Assembly (NCBI GenBank): GCA_965237725.1
Contig: OZ250151.1
Span: 1,674,001 to 1,738,000, forward strand
From: G965237725 sp965237725
Lineage (GTDB): Bacteria > Pseudomonadota > Gammaproteobacteria > Arenicellales > Poriferihabitantaceae
Reading direction: 5' to 3'
Length of the DNA: 64,000 nt
Shown piece after piece: positions 1 to 8,603 of the stretch (position 1 is its first letter; each line of letters begins with the position of its first letter). A program made the position numbers and the translations under genes. The notes below the pieces were generated by a model. The model searched no databases. It had not been told where the DNA came from and saw only the letters and a list, made by a program, of their open reading frames with translations.

Positions 1-135
1 GTACAAAGTGCGTTTGGCGCGTTGACGGTTAATTAGTAATTTGATTTCTTCGATCAGTAGTTTGTTCTGACCGCTGAAAAATCGTTCAAGTCCGGCATCA
101 TCCATTCCAAGGGGAATGACGGTTTGTCGATTCAT
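1..135 (-). CDS. hda: Probable DnaA regulatory inactivator Hda, N-terminal part
   Basis: Only the first 45 codons are in the window; the gene runs off the left edge. The reading frame starts at ATG 135 and overlaps the stop of the phosphatidyltransferase gene by 4 bp (ATGA), so the two are translationally coupled. The visible residues include FFSGQN and RTLY, which line up with the start of Hda (a YxGxN segment followed by LYLWG before Walker A). Hda-type proteins are AAA+ factors that promote hydrolysis of DnaA-ATP after replication starts. Location near purM and a CDP-alcohol phosphatidyltransferase fits hda neighbourhoods in other gammaproteobacteria. The diagnostic AAA+ motifs are outside the window, so this stays probable. 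Confidence 0.58.
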   Translation of the reverse strand, partial: MNRQTVIPLGMDDAGLERFFSGQNKLLIEEIKLLINRQRAKRTLY

Positions 136-734
136 TGATTTACTGATTGATTGTCTGCCCGATCAGCCGCGGGCTCAGCTCTGTGGTCGCTGGTGCTTTC
201 AAATTCTGGGCGAATACCCCATAACCAGACATATTGCATGCCACTAACAACGGTGGTTATTAACACCCCAAAAATCAGTACATCTACCACGAATGGTATT
301 TGCAAAATTAACGCTTTTTCCAGCAGCACTAAAACCATAAGGGAAATTTGAACAAAAGTATTGATCTTGCTGCTATAGGTCGGGCGCATAGGTATTTTCT
401 TACCCATCATCACCAGAACCAGATAACCAACCACGATAACCAGATCCCGGAACATGACCACAACCAGCAGCCAGAAAGGGATGTCATTTAGAATGGCCAG
501 CATGATATAAGCACTGCCAATCAACAACTTGTCTGCCAGGGGATCAAGCACCGCACCCAGGTTGGAAACACAATCGAAACGCTTGGCGATAAAGCCGTCG
601 AGCCCATCGGTTATGCCTGCAGCCAAAAACAGAATAAGCGCCAGCTCATAATTTCGGTCGTGTAACAGAAGAACCAATATAGGGCAGGCGGCGATTCGCG
701 CCAGGGTAAGCAAGTTGGGAATTTGTGACAGCAA
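132..734 (-). CDS. CDP-alcohol phosphatidyltransferase (PgsA-like)
   Basis: Membrane enzyme of about 200 residues with several hydrophobic helices. It carries the CDP-alcohol phosphotransferase signature DGx2A(R)x8Gx3Dx3D: D46, G47, A50, G60, D64, D68. The usual Arg after Ala is Lys51, seen in some members of the family. The family transfers a phosphatidyl group from CDP-diacylglycerol to an alcohol, most often glycerol-3-phosphate in phosphatidylglycerol synthesis. The genome may hold another PgsA, so the exact acceptor is not certain. The only start that keeps the N-terminal helix is TTG at 734. It is followed directly by the probable hda gene with a 4 bp overlap. Confidence 0.85.
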   Translation of the reverse strand: MLSQIPNLLTLARIAACPILVLLLHDRNYELALILFLAAGITDGLDGFIAKRFDCVSNLGAVLDPLADKLLIGSAYIMLAILNDIPFWLLVVVMFRDLVIVVGYLVLVMMGKKIPMRPTYSSKINTFVQISLMVLVLLEKALILQIPFVVDVLIFGVLITTVVSGMQYVWLWGIRPEFESTSDHRAEPAADRADNQSVNQ

Positions 735-883
735 ATTATTTTCCGGGGTTAAACCTTTTCAGTTTCGTGTTTAAAAAGCAAAGTGAGCAATGCCCTCACT
801 CTGTTTTAAATGTTTAGCAATTGTACGATCCTTTTGTAACTGGGTCATCTTCTAAAAATAATAAATTCCAGGTCAAAAACTGA

Positions 884-1044
884 GGAACCTCTGAACAAGT
901 CATGACCGATCAAATTGAGTTCAAAATAATCAATATCTACGTTAAAATATCTCGGAATAGCCCTGCTATTGCTACAATTTTTTGCCTTGATCTTGATCAT
1001 TTTGATTCCCACCTTGATTCGCCCAGACTTGTTCAGAGGTTCCC
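884..1044. mobile_element. MITE-like element, copy A (subfamily 1, internally shortened)
   Basis: This is a 161 bp element bounded by a perfect 18 bp inverted repeat, GGAACCTCTGAACAAGTC on the left and its complement on the right. The right flank is TA; the left flank reads TGA. Its interior matches copies at 6671-6871 and 30643-30843 but lacks about 40 bp. A short open frame beginning ATGACCGATCAA inside it encodes residues similar to those in the other copies (core AIATIFCLDLDHF). It lies in the divergent region between the phosphatidyltransferase and purM. No transposase is present. It is a non-autonomous mobile repeat by structure. Confidence 0.85.
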
Positions 1045-1149
1045 TAGCCCATTTTGCATAGATTGCACAATATTCAGCTGCCGATCAGGCATAATCCCCT
1101 ACAATTTTCACGCCCGATTAAACCATAAACGTTATTGTTATTCAGAAAA

Positions 1150-2199
1150 ATGACCAGTCAGTCGAGTTCCAATAAACCCATGAGTTACAGTCAGGCCGGC
1201 GTCGATATCGATGCTGGAAATTTGTTAATTGAGCGAATTAAACCGGCGGTTAAAAAAACCTTTCGACCCGGTGTTCTCCACGGCCTTGGTGGGTTTGGAG
1301 CTCTGTTTGAGTTACCCGTGGAAAAGTACAACAATCCAGTGCTGGTCTCGGGTACCGATGGTGTCGGCACCAAACTAAAACTCGCCTCAATGTTAAATCA
1401 GCATGACACCATTGGTATAGATCTGGTGGCGATGTGTGTAAATGATATTGTAGTCTGCGGAGCCGAGCCGCTTTATTTTCTGGATTATTTTGCTACTGGA
1501 AAGCTGGATGTTGACCAGGCGGAGCAAGTTATTGGCGGTATCGCCCAGGGTTGTAGCCTGGCGGGTTGCGCCCTAACCGGCGGCGAAACTGCTGAAATGC
1601 CGGGCATGTATGATGTCGGCGATTATGATCTTGCGGGCTTTGCCGTAGGCATTGTGGAAAAAAGCGACATGATTTCAATTGATCGTGTAAAACCGGGTGA
1701 TATTGTGCTTGGCCTGGCATCCTCGGGCCTCCACTCAAACGGCTATTCCCTGGTGCGCAAAATTATCGAGATGGTGAACGCTGATCTGGATCAGAAATTT
1801 GCAGACACCACCCTCGGACATGCCATGCTTGCGCCGACTAAAATCTATGTGAAATCCATTCTCCAACTGATTAAACAAACTCGGGTTTCAGCCATATCTC
1901 ATATAACCGGCGGTGGTATTCTGGAAAATATTCCCAGAGTTTTGCCCCTGGGTTTAGCCGCGGAACTTTCAGAATCTGCCTGGGAAATGCCAGAACTGTT
2001 TCGGTGGCTAAAACAAAACGGTAACCTTGAACAAAGCGAAATGTTGCGGACATTTAATTGCGGCATAGGCATGGTAGTTGTGGTTGATTCCGCGGATGTT
2101 GATGAAGCCGTAGACAGTTTGGAAAATTCTGGAGAGACCGTATACACCCTGGGTGAAATTGTTAAATCTGACAGTTCGGAAGTCATATTTAGAAACTGA
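1150..2199 (+). CDS. purM: Phosphoribosylformylglycinamidine cyclo-ligase (AIR synthase)
   Basis: PurM makes aminoimidazole ribonucleotide from FGAM and ATP in cytosolic purine synthesis. The protein has the family start SYSQAGVDIDAGN, the glycine-rich GLGGFGALFELP, SGTDGVGTKLKLA and GGETAEMPGMYDVG motifs, and SHITGGGILENIPR near the C-terminus. With ATG 1150 it is 349 residues, close to the E. coli length of about 345. ATG 1180 is possible but would remove N-terminal residues usually present. purN follows 26 bp downstream on the same strand, as in most gammaproteobacteria. A MITE-like repeat ends about 105 bp upstream, so the promoter must lie between it and the start or inside it. Confidence 0.97.
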   Translation: MTSQSSSNKPMSYSQAGVDIDAGNLLIERIKPAVKKTFRPGVLHGLGGFGALFELPVEKYNNPVLVSGTDGVGTKLKLASMLNQHDTIGIDLVAMCVNDIVVCGAEPLYFLDYFATGKLDVDQAEQVIGGIAQGCSLAGCALTGGETAEMPGMYDVGDYDLAGFAVGIVEKSDMISIDRVKPGDIVLGLASSGLHSNGYSLVRKIIEMVNADLDQKFADTTLGHAMLAPTKIYVKSILQLIKQTRVSAISHITGGGILENIPRVLPLGLAAELSESAWEMPELFRWLKQNGNLEQSEMLRTFNCGIGMVVVVDSADVDEAVDSLENSGETVYTLGEIVKSDSSEVIFRN

Positions 2200-2225
2200 G
2201 CCATACGATCTGAGCAAGAGTTGTT

Positions 2226-2837
2226 ATGGGAGAACGAAAATTTAATTTGGTTGTGCTTGCGTCCGGTGGCGGAACAAATCTTCAATCGATCATCGATAGC
2301 ATTGCCTCTGAAACCCTCGACGCCAGAATATCCGGAGTAATAAGCGATGTTGAGAATGCTTATGCACTGCAACGCGCCGATCAAGCCGAAATCTTGAGTC
2401 TTGTAATCATTCCTGAATCCTATGTTTCCAAGTTTGATTACGAAGATGTGCTGGCTCAGACCATCGCCAAATTTGTTCCAGATTTAATTGTTCTTGCAGG
2501 ATTCATGCGCATATTGAGCCCTGATTTCGTGTCACAATTTCACGGACAAATTGTGAACATTCATCCTTCATTGTTGCCCAAATACAAAGGGTTGAATACC
2601 CATCAAAGGGTCATCGATGCTGGAGATAAAGTTCACGGTGCAACGGTACATTTCGTCACTGCCGAGCTGGATGATGGCCCGATAATTAACCAGGCTGAGG
2701 TAGACGTGGATTCGTCAGACGATGCGAACAGCCTGCAACAAAAAGTATTAACGCAGGAACACGTTATCTATCCCAAAGCAATCCAGATGATTGCTGAGGG
2801 GAAAATTTCATTTGACAATTCACCCAACCGATCATGA
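2226..2837 (+). CDS. purN: Phosphoribosylglycinamide formyltransferase 1
   Basis: PurN transfers a formyl group from 10-formyltetrahydrofolate to GAR in the third step of purine synthesis. The 203-residue protein has the N-terminal phosphate-binding loop LASGGGTNLQ, the catalytic Asn111 and His113 in VNIHPSLLPKYKG, and the catalytic Asp in AELDDGPII (about residue 149). The sequence GATVHFVT before it is also typical. The gene sits 26 bp after purM and overlaps the following DUF3108 gene by 4 bp (ATGA), so purM-purN-DUF3108 is very likely one transcript. Confidence 0.97.
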   Translation: MGERKFNLVVLASGGGTNLQSIIDSIASETLDARISGVISDVENAYALQRADQAEILSLVIIPESYVSKFDYEDVLAQTIAKFVPDLIVLAGFMRILSPDFVSQFHGQIVNIHPSLLPKYKGLNTHQRVIDAGDKVHGATVHFVTAELDDGPIINQAEVDVDSSDDANSLQQKVLTQEHVIYPKAIQMIAEGKISFDNSPNRS

Positions 2838-3550
2838 AAAAAATCCCACTCCCTCTGGTATCAAAATTTATCATAGCCTTCGTCGTCCCGGTTTTGCTCC
2901 TTACCTGGTCGATTTCCCATGGGTTGGAACTGGATAGCCAAACCCTTCGTTATTCCGTGAAATATGCTAATCACAATGCTGGCGAAATTGAAATCATCAT
3001 CGACAGGCAAGACAACCAAATCAAAACCACCGCAATTAGCCATCTGAGCGCATTGGCCAGTATGTTTCTGAGTGGATTGACATCCGAAACATGGTTTAAT
3101 GTGGATGGCAAAAATGTTCGAGTCGTTCGTGGTCATGATCTTGATCACAAAAGCGGCAAAATCAAGCGAAGCTTCATCATTGATCAGAGTCAGAATCAAC
3201 TTTTGTTTGACCCCGGCGAATCCAAAATAATTGATTCAAGCGAAGTTTTTGAAGCCGCCAGCTTTCCGGTTATATTGATGGGCAGTAAAATTAGATCCCT
3301 GGAAGGAAAAATTATTCGCGAGGTCAGCGCGAAGAGAGACAGACCCTATGTTTACCTGGCGCCTGAAAAGGAAAACCTGGAAATGCATGGAAAAACCTAT
3401 GATACCTGGAAGGTAACCCGTCATCAGGTGGGCGACACCTCGCGCCAGGTAACGCTTTGGCTGGATCGCGACAATCAGAATGTGCCAATTAAAATTGTGA
3501 CAACGCGAAAGGAAAAAGACACGGTAATGACGTTGCTACCTGATACTTAG
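2834..3550 (+). CDS. DUF3108 domain protein, exported
   Basis: A 238-residue protein with an N-terminal hydrophobic segment (about residues 10-28, FIIAFVVPVLLLTWSISHG), most likely a signal peptide or membrane anchor. The rest is predicted beta-rich: LRYSVKYANHNAGEIEI, a middle SETWFNVDGKNVR segment and a C-terminal VTLWLDRDNQNVPIKI strand. This is the pattern of DUF3108 proteins, which commonly follow purN in gammaproteobacteria. Their function is unknown. Start and stop overlap with purN (ATGA) indicates translational coupling. A periplasmic or outer-membrane-associated role is inferred from the signal alone. Confidence 0.82.
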   Translation: MKKIPLPLVSKFIIAFVVPVLLLTWSISHGLELDSQTLRYSVKYANHNAGEIEIIIDRQDNQIKTTAISHLSALASMFLSGLTSETWFNVDGKNVRVVRGHDLDHKSGKIKRSFIIDQSQNQLLFDPGESKIIDSSEVFEAASFPVILMGSKIRSLEGKIIREVSAKRDRPYVYLAPEKENLEMHGKTYDTWKVTRHQVGDTSRQVTLWLDRDNQNVPIKIVTTRKEKDTVMTLLPDT

Positions 3551-3661
3551 GACATAATGATCTTGGCAATGTATATTGTGCGTGCCACGCGGTCTTGAAT
3601 TTGGCCCAGGTGTGACATCATAATTACCTGACTTTTCAAAAAATAATATTCCTTAAGCCCC

Positions 3662-4630
3662 ATGGTTGCTGCACTCACTATCTCAAATTTACAAAAAACC
3701 TATAGCAATGGTCATGTTGCATTAAAAGGGATCAACCTGACCGTTGAACAGGGTGATTTTTTTGCATTGTTGGGAAAAAATGGTGCCGGAAAATCCACCG
3801 CAATCGGAATCATTTCATCGTTGGTCAACAAGACTGCGGGCTCGGTGCAGATATTTGACGCTGACATCGATTCAGATTTTGCTAAAGCCAAATCCTATAT
3901 CGGCGTTGTGCCACAGGAACTCAACGTCAGTATTTTCGAAAATCCCGCACAAATTGTAACGAACCAGGCGGGCTATTACGGCATCGGACGAAAAGTTGCC
4001 AAAGAGCGTGCCGATCACTACCTTAACCAACTTGGGCTATGGGAAAAGAAAGATGGGCCCGTGCGAGAACTGTCTGGGGGTATGAAACGCCGACTGATGA
4101 TTGCGCGAGCCCTGGTCAATGAACCCCGCTTACTGATACTCGATGAGCCCACTGCGGGGGTGGACATAGAGATAAGACGGTCGATGTGGGAATTTCTTAC
4201 CGAAATCAATGAAAGTGGAACAACCATTATTCTCACCACCCACTATCTCGAAGAGGCTGAGAATCTGTGTCGAAACATTGCCATTATTGAACGCGGCGAT
4301 CTAGTGGAAAACACCAGCATGAAAAATCTACTCGCCCAACTTCAACAGGAAACCTATGTGCTTGATTTGAGCAGACCGTTGAAACGACTGCCCGATGAGA
4401 TGGTTCAATCTGAGAATCATAACTGGATTCTGAAGAATGAATTGACTCTAGAAGTTACGGTGCCGAAGTCAAAAGGGATTAACTTGTTTTTCGAAGCCCT
4501 TAGCAAGAATAATATCTCGGTACAAAGCATGCGCAACAAAACCAATCGACTGGAACAGCTATTCCTGGAAATGACCAACTATACGCCCAAACCCCAGAAT
4601 TCCCCTGACTCACAGGGGGGTGCAAAATGA
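3662..4630 (+). CDS. ABC transporter ATP-binding protein (YadG-like)
   Basis: Nucleotide-binding subunit of a type-2 ABC exporter. Walker A is GKNGAGKST (residues 38-46), the signature LSGGMKRRL starts at 137, Walker B is LLILDEPTAG (156-165) and the H-loop is TTHYLEEAE. The extra C-terminal 80 residues after the H-loop resemble the regulatory tail of YadG/CcmA-type ATPases. It overlaps the following permease gene by 4 bp (ATGA), so the two form the transporter. The substrate cannot be read from sequence; YadGH-like systems are poorly characterised. No clear Shine-Dalgarno is visible before ATG 3662. Confidence 0.93.
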   Translation: MVAALTISNLQKTYSNGHVALKGINLTVEQGDFFALLGKNGAGKSTAIGIISSLVNKTAGSVQIFDADIDSDFAKAKSYIGVVPQELNVSIFENPAQIVTNQAGYYGIGRKVAKERADHYLNQLGLWEKKDGPVRELSGGMKRRLMIARALVNEPRLLILDEPTAGVDIEIRRSMWEFLTEINESGTTIILTTHYLEEAENLCRNIAIIERGDLVENTSMKNLLAQLQQETYVLDLSRPLKRLPDEMVQSENHNWILKNELTLEVTVPKSKGINLFFEALSKNNISVQSMRNKTNRLEQLFLEMTNYTPKPQNSPDSQGGAK

Positions 4631-5400
4631 ACTGGAGTCAGCAATGGGTTGCATTCATTACCATAGTGCGCAAGGAAGTCACCCGGTTTATGCGAATCTG
4701 GCAACAGGCCGTGCTGCCGCCGGTGATCACCACCAGCCTGTATTTTGTGATATTTGGAAATTTGATTGGGCCACGGATTGGAGAAATGGGTGGACACCCC
4801 TACATGGATTTTATCGTCCCCGGGTTGATATTGATGTCGGTGATAACCAATTCCTACGCCAATGTTTCGTCCTCATTTTTCAGTGCAAAATTTCAACGAT
4901 CCATTGAGGAAATTCAGGTATCACCCACCCCAAACAGTATTATATTACTCGGCTATACCGCCGGCGGCGTTGCACGCGGACTGCTTGTCGGGTCGGTGGT
5001 TACAATCGTGTCACTGTTTTTCAGCAAATTATCGGTGCACAATTTACTGGTTATGGTCAGTATCATTTCATTGACCGCGGTATTGTTTTCCCTGGCCGGT
5101 TTTCTCAATGGGGTATTTGCAAAAAAGTTTGACGACGTCACCATTATTCCGAATTTTGTATTAACCCCGCTGACGTATCTTGGCGGAATTTTTTATTCCA
5201 TAAAGTTGCTGCCGGACTTCTGGCAAAGCGTGTCTCACGCCAACCCGATTCTTTATATGATTAATGCCTTTCGCTATGGCTTCCTGGGGGTCACAGATAT
5301 CGATCTTACATTTTCCTTCGGAATCATTCTGGTTTTTATTGTTGTGCTGTTCGTTGTTAATTTAAAGCTGCTCAACTCGGGATACGGCATTCGGCAGTAG
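4627..5400 (+). CDS. ABC-2 type transporter permease (YadH-like)
   Basis: Integral membrane subunit of 257 residues with about six hydrophobic segments. The N-terminal cytoplasmic region is followed by VLPPVITTSLYFVIFGNLIG, and the C-terminal region has the family pattern LTYLGGIFYSI and HANPILYMINAFRYGFLG. These mark ABC-2 permeases of the YadH/NodJ group. It is translationally coupled to the ATPase gene upstream. Downstream 30 bp is the convergent TauD-like gene. The pair would export a lipid, polysaccharide or drug-like substrate; which one is not known. Confidence 0.92.
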   Translation: MNWSQQWVAFITIVRKEVTRFMRIWQQAVLPPVITTSLYFVIFGNLIGPRIGEMGGHPYMDFIVPGLILMSVITNSYANVSSSFFSAKFQRSIEEIQVSPTPNSIILLGYTAGGVARGLLVGSVVTIVSLFFSKLSVHNLLVMVSIISLTAVLFSLAGFLNGVFAKKFDDVTIIPNFVLTPLTYLGGIFYSIKLLPDFWQSVSHANPILYMINAFRYGFLGVTDIDLTFSFGIILVFIVVLFVVNLKLLNSGYGIRQ

Positions 5401-5430
5401 AGTCTGGGGGGTTTTAAAAAATTTTAAACT

Positions 5431-6447
5431 TCACGCCATAGACACCAGAACCCGTCGGTCACCGGTATAGGGTTTTCTTCCATGCATGGTCAGTACATTA
5501 TCTATAACCATAATGTCACCTCGCTGCCACGGAAATGCTCGTTCACAATTTCGCGAAACCTCCCGAATGTGGTTCAGATCTTCCACATCAATTATTTCGC
5601 CATCGCCATAACAAACGTGATTACCTAAGGTTTCAGTTCCCGCCGTATCTGAATGCACTTGATCGGCCTGCTCCTGATCGACTTGCTCCTGATCAACTTG
5701 CTCGGATCCAGAAACAGAATCTTTGACGCTGACCATATTACGATGCCATTGATCGGCTTGATTGTGCCAGCATTTTTCTCCGGTAACTTCATGAATGCGA
5801 ACCGCCGGTTTTGTTGCAGCGGTGCGAACACCAAGATCGGTCCATTGAAATTCCATCTGAGAATTTGCCAAATATTGTTCCGCACGATTTTTATCATCGG
5901 TTTCGAATGTTTCCTGCCAGGATTTTCCTGCCCCCGGCATGCCTTCGGCATCCCATAAATGCTGAAGATAGGTTACGCCTTTATTTTCAAACTGGTCTCG
6001 CACTTCGGGATCCAGTTTGGCATAAATTTCTCGACCATCGGCAATGTGGGTTTCACCGCCAGTCTTCGAGGGAATCAGGCAACAAAAAAATACCCTCTGG
6101 GGACACCAGCCCGCGTAGGACAATTCATTGTGTAATAAAACTTCCAGATTTGCCGGGTATTCTGTCGAGGTATATACCTTGTCTAAAACATCGCTACGCG
6201 GTGAATCACCACCGGTATAGTTGCGCAAATCCGGACTAATTGCCGCACTGGCTACTCGAAAATCTTCCGCGCTATGCACTGCAAACCCGCGAATCATAAT
6301 CACCCCCGCCTGATGCAGGTATTTATCGATGATATGCCGATTATTTGACGTCCATTCCTTCAGTTGGGTCAACGTTGCATTGGCTGGATTTTCTGGAGAA
6401 ATCAGCCAGGGCATTTTCTGGTCTGGGAACATCGGTTCAATTTTCAT
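5431..6447 (-). CDS. TauD/TfdA-family Fe(II)/2-oxoglutarate dioxygenase (SyrP-like)
   Basis: A non-heme iron oxygenase of 338 residues. The iron ligands are visible as H106-N-E108 in LLHNELSYA and H322 in LTMHGRKPY; Arg331/332 in GDRRVLVSM would bind 2-oxoglutarate. The HxE rather than HxD proximal motif and NELSY context match the SyrP-like branch, which hydroxylates amino-acid-type substrates, rather than true taurine dioxygenases. Unusual is an acidic insertion at residues about 247-272 built from repeated EQVDQ units, encoded by three 15 bp tandem repeats. It may be part of the catabolic island to its right, but stands on the opposite strand. Confidence 0.88.
   Translation of the reverse strand: MKIEPMFPDQKMPWLISPENPANATLTQLKEWTSNNRHIIDKYLHQAGVIMIRGFAVHSAEDFRVASAAISPDLRNYTGGDSPRSDVLDKVYTSTEYPANLEVLLHNELSYAGWCPQRVFFCCLIPSKTGGETHIADGREIYAKLDPEVRDQFENKGVTYLQHLWDAEGMPGAGKSWQETFETDDKNRAEQYLANSQMEFQWTDLGVRTAATKPAVRIHEVTGEKCWHNQADQWHRNMVSVKDSVSGSEQVDQEQVDQEQADQVHSDTAGTETLGNHVCYGDGEIIDVEDLNHIREVSRNCERAFPWQRGDIMVIDNVLTMHGRKPYTGDRRVLVSMA
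5661..5705. repeat. Three 15 bp tandem repeats inside the dioxygenase gene
   Basis: Three consecutive 15 bp units start with GATC and share the pattern GATCrrCyTGCTCCT. On the minus strand they encode the repeated five-residue motif EQVDQ. The array is in frame and in a predicted surface loop between the iron-ligand strands, so it lengthens the loop without breaking the enzyme. The length could vary between strains. Confidence 0.8.
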
Positions 6448-6487
6448 AGCCCGGGAATCCTGATTGAGTATTCAGCCCGTTAAAATA

Positions 6488-6667
6488 CTATTCATTGATC
6501 AGCATTGCCAGTTCTTTTGCCACCTGCTGCAGACGGGGAATATACTAGCGCGCATTTTTCAGCGACATGCGCACAACCGGCGCATGAAATGCAAGCGCGA
6601 AATAGAATCGATCTTGTTATTCCTTGATCGGTACCGCAACCGCAATCATGCCATGGGCAAATTCGAT
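6488..6667 (-). pseudogene. Remnant of an IclR-family regulator (C-terminal part)
   Basis: Reading the minus strand from 6667 gives EFAHGMIAVAVPIKE, stop, then ALAFHAPVVRMSLKNAR, stop, then YIPRLQQVAKELAMLINE and a final stop at 6488. The whole is one frame with two internal stops. It matches the end of the effector domain of IclR regulators, where GMxAVAVP is followed by a hydrophobic strand, a HAPxxRM segment and a final helix of the type LPxLxxxAxxLS. The upstream part of the gene is missing: the frame ends within 4 bp of the MITE copy at 6671. The regulator is therefore dead and probably once controlled the neighbouring catabolic genes. Confidence 0.72.
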
Positions 6668-6670
6668 CTA

Positions 6671-6871
6671 GGGAGCCTATGAACAAGTCTGGGCGAATCA
6701 AGTTGCCACTTAAAATGGAACTGGGCAAAATGATCAAGATCAAGGCAAAAAATAGTAGCAATAGCAGGGCCCATGCAATCACTTGGGCGAGATTTTTTAA
6801 CGCAGATATTGCCACGCGATAAATTGGGTTTGGTCTCAAATTGATCGGTCACGACTTGCTCAGAGGTTCCC
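6671..6871. mobile_element. MITE-like element, copy B (subfamily 1, full length)
   Basis: This 201 bp element has imperfect terminal inverted repeats of about 19 bp: GGGAGCCTATGAACAAGTC on the left and the complement of GGGAACCTCTGAGCAAGTC on the right. It is flanked on both sides by TA (CTAG on each side). The interior is nearly identical to copy C at 30643-30843, including AATGATCAAGATCAAGGCA. A minus-strand open frame from 6852 has the same translation core (AIATIFCLDLDHFAQ) as the other copies. It truncates the IclR remnant and sits upstream of the GMC oxidoreductase gene. Confidence 0.88.
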
Positions 6872-6965
6872 TAGGTATAATGAGACAGTTTTTCCATTAC
6901 AAGGGAACAGGCTCAACTGCTGTAATTTTATGGAATCTCAGTGGGGCGTAATCTAATCATTGTCC

Positions 6966-8576
6966 ATGAAATTTCTTCAATCCGAATACGAATTTATAGT
7001 TATTGGCGCAGGTTCTGCGGGATGTGTCCTCGCCAACCGATTGAGTGAAAACCCGGCCAACCGTGTTTTATTCCTTGAGGCTGGAAAAAAGGATACCGAC
7101 CCCTGGATCCACATCCCGGTTGGTTATTTTAAAACCATGCACAACCCCAAAATGGATTGGTGTTATGTCACCGATCCTGACCCGGGCATAAACCACCGGC
7201 AAATCAAATGGCCGCGAGGCAAAGTGCTGGGTGGTTCCAGCTCATTGAATGGATTGCTCTATATCCGTGGCCAGGCCCAGGATTACGATGACTGGGAAAG
7301 CGCAGGCAATCCGGGCTGGTCCTTCAAAGATGTTTTACCCTATTTCATAAAATCCGAAGACCAGCAGCGCGGACCAGATCCAATGCATGGCGTGGGTGGG
7401 CCCCAAAAAGTTTCCGATATCGACCTGCGCCGCAAGATTACCGATCGCTTCATCGAAGCATCCCAACAGGCCGGAATTCCGCCGAATAATGACTTTAACG
7501 GCCCCGAGCAGGAAGGGGTTGGCTATTTTCAGCTTACTACCCATAAAGGACGTCGTTGGAGTACCGCCCGGGGTTATTTGAAACCGGTGAGGAACCGGCC
7601 CAATTTGACTGTGGTTACCAATGCCCATGTAGGCAAACTAATTTCCCAGGGCAACCGGATTACTGCTGTGGGGTTTTCCATTGGAAACAAGCCTTATGAA
7701 GCACAGTGCCTTAAAGAAACTGTGCTCAGCGCGGGTGCCATCGGCTCTCCGCAAATTCTGCAGTTGTCTGGAATCGGGCCTGCCGATGTCTGCCAGAACA
7801 GCGCAGTTCCAATAACCCATGTCCTGCCCGGGGTTGGCCAAAATCTCCAGGATCATTTGCAGATTCGCGGGATTTACAAAACATCCCAAGCCACGCTGAA
7901 CGATGAATTAAATAACCCCTTTCGGAAACTGCTAATTGGGCTGGAGTATCTGGCATTTCGAAGCGGGCCCATGACCATAGCCGCAAGCCAGGTCGCAATC
8001 TTTACTCGATCTCATGAATCCGTTCAACGCCCGGATATTCAATTTCATTTTCAACCGCTAAGCACAGACAGCCCTGGGGAAGGCATCCATCCATTCTCGG
8101 CATTTACATCTTCAGTCTGCCAGCTCCGCCCAACCAGTACAGGCAGTATAAATATTCGAACTTCGAACCCACTGGATCACCCATCGATTCAACCCAGTTA
8201 CTTATCCACCGATTTGGATTGTGAGGTTGCAGTTAATGCCATGAAAGTTTCTCGTCGCATTGCATCCATGCCGGCGTTAAAAGACTGCATTTTGAGTGAA
8301 TATGACCCCGGAACCGATGTCCAGACCGATGAGCAATTGCTCGACCATGCCCGCAATACCGCCACAACCATTTACCATCCAAGCTGCACCTGTAAAATGG
8401 GACCGGCCTCTGATCCCATGGCTGTGGTGAATCACGAATTGAAAGTGCATGGCCTCAAGGGATTAAGAATTGCTGATGCATCGATCATGCCCAATTTGAC
8501 ATCGGGCAATACCAATGCACCGAGCATTATGATCGGCGAGAAATGCGCTGATATGATCTTGCGCCAATGGAAGTAA
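6966..8576 (+). CDS. GMC-family oxidoreductase (choline dehydrogenase-like)
   Basis: An FAD-dependent alcohol dehydrogenase or oxidase. The N-terminal Rossmann motif is YEFIVIGAGSAGCVLANRL, followed by the GMC signature region GKVLGGSSSLNGLLYIRGQ. Near the C-terminus are HPSCTCKMG and ADASIMPNLTSGNTNAPS, which hold the catalytic His and Asn of the choline-dehydrogenase branch. The 536-residue length is normal. ATG 6966 is preferred; the in-frame TTG at 6960 adds only two residues. It is followed 27 bp later by a hydroxy-acid oxidase gene. The substrate is an unknown alcohol. Several marine bacteria carry many such enzymes. Confidence 0.93.
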   Translation: MKFLQSEYEFIVIGAGSAGCVLANRLSENPANRVLFLEAGKKDTDPWIHIPVGYFKTMHNPKMDWCYVTDPDPGINHRQIKWPRGKVLGGSSSLNGLLYIRGQAQDYDDWESAGNPGWSFKDVLPYFIKSEDQQRGPDPMHGVGGPQKVSDIDLRRKITDRFIEASQQAGIPPNNDFNGPEQEGVGYFQLTTHKGRRWSTARGYLKPVRNRPNLTVVTNAHVGKLISQGNRITAVGFSIGNKPYEAQCLKETVLSAGAIGSPQILQLSGIGPADVCQNSAVPITHVLPGVGQNLQDHLQIRGIYKTSQATLNDELNNPFRKLLIGLEYLAFRSGPMTIAASQVAIFTRSHESVQRPDIQFHFQPLSTDSPGEGIHPFSAFTSSVCQLRPTSTGSINIRTSNPLDHPSIQPSYLSTDLDCEVAVNAMKVSRRIASMPALKDCILSEYDPGTDVQTDEQLLDHARNTATTIYHPSCTCKMGPASDPMAVVNHELKVHGLKGLRIADASIMPNLTSGNTNAPSIMIGEKCADMILRQWK

Positions 8577-8603
8577 GCAAGTGGCAGTAGAATTGGACAG
8601 AGT

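Noticed and set aside
1080..1149. PurR operator before purM
   Set aside because: ATAAACGTTATTGTT only partly resembles the PurR box and lacks its symmetric core.
5431..6447. True taurine dioxygenase TauD
   Set aside because: Metal motif HxE and NELSY context indicate the SyrP-like branch; no tauABC genes.
6646..6852. Open frames on both strands in the MITE copies as genes
   Set aside because: They coincide exactly with the repeated element, recur in other copies and have no separate ribosome site; treated as part of the mobile element.
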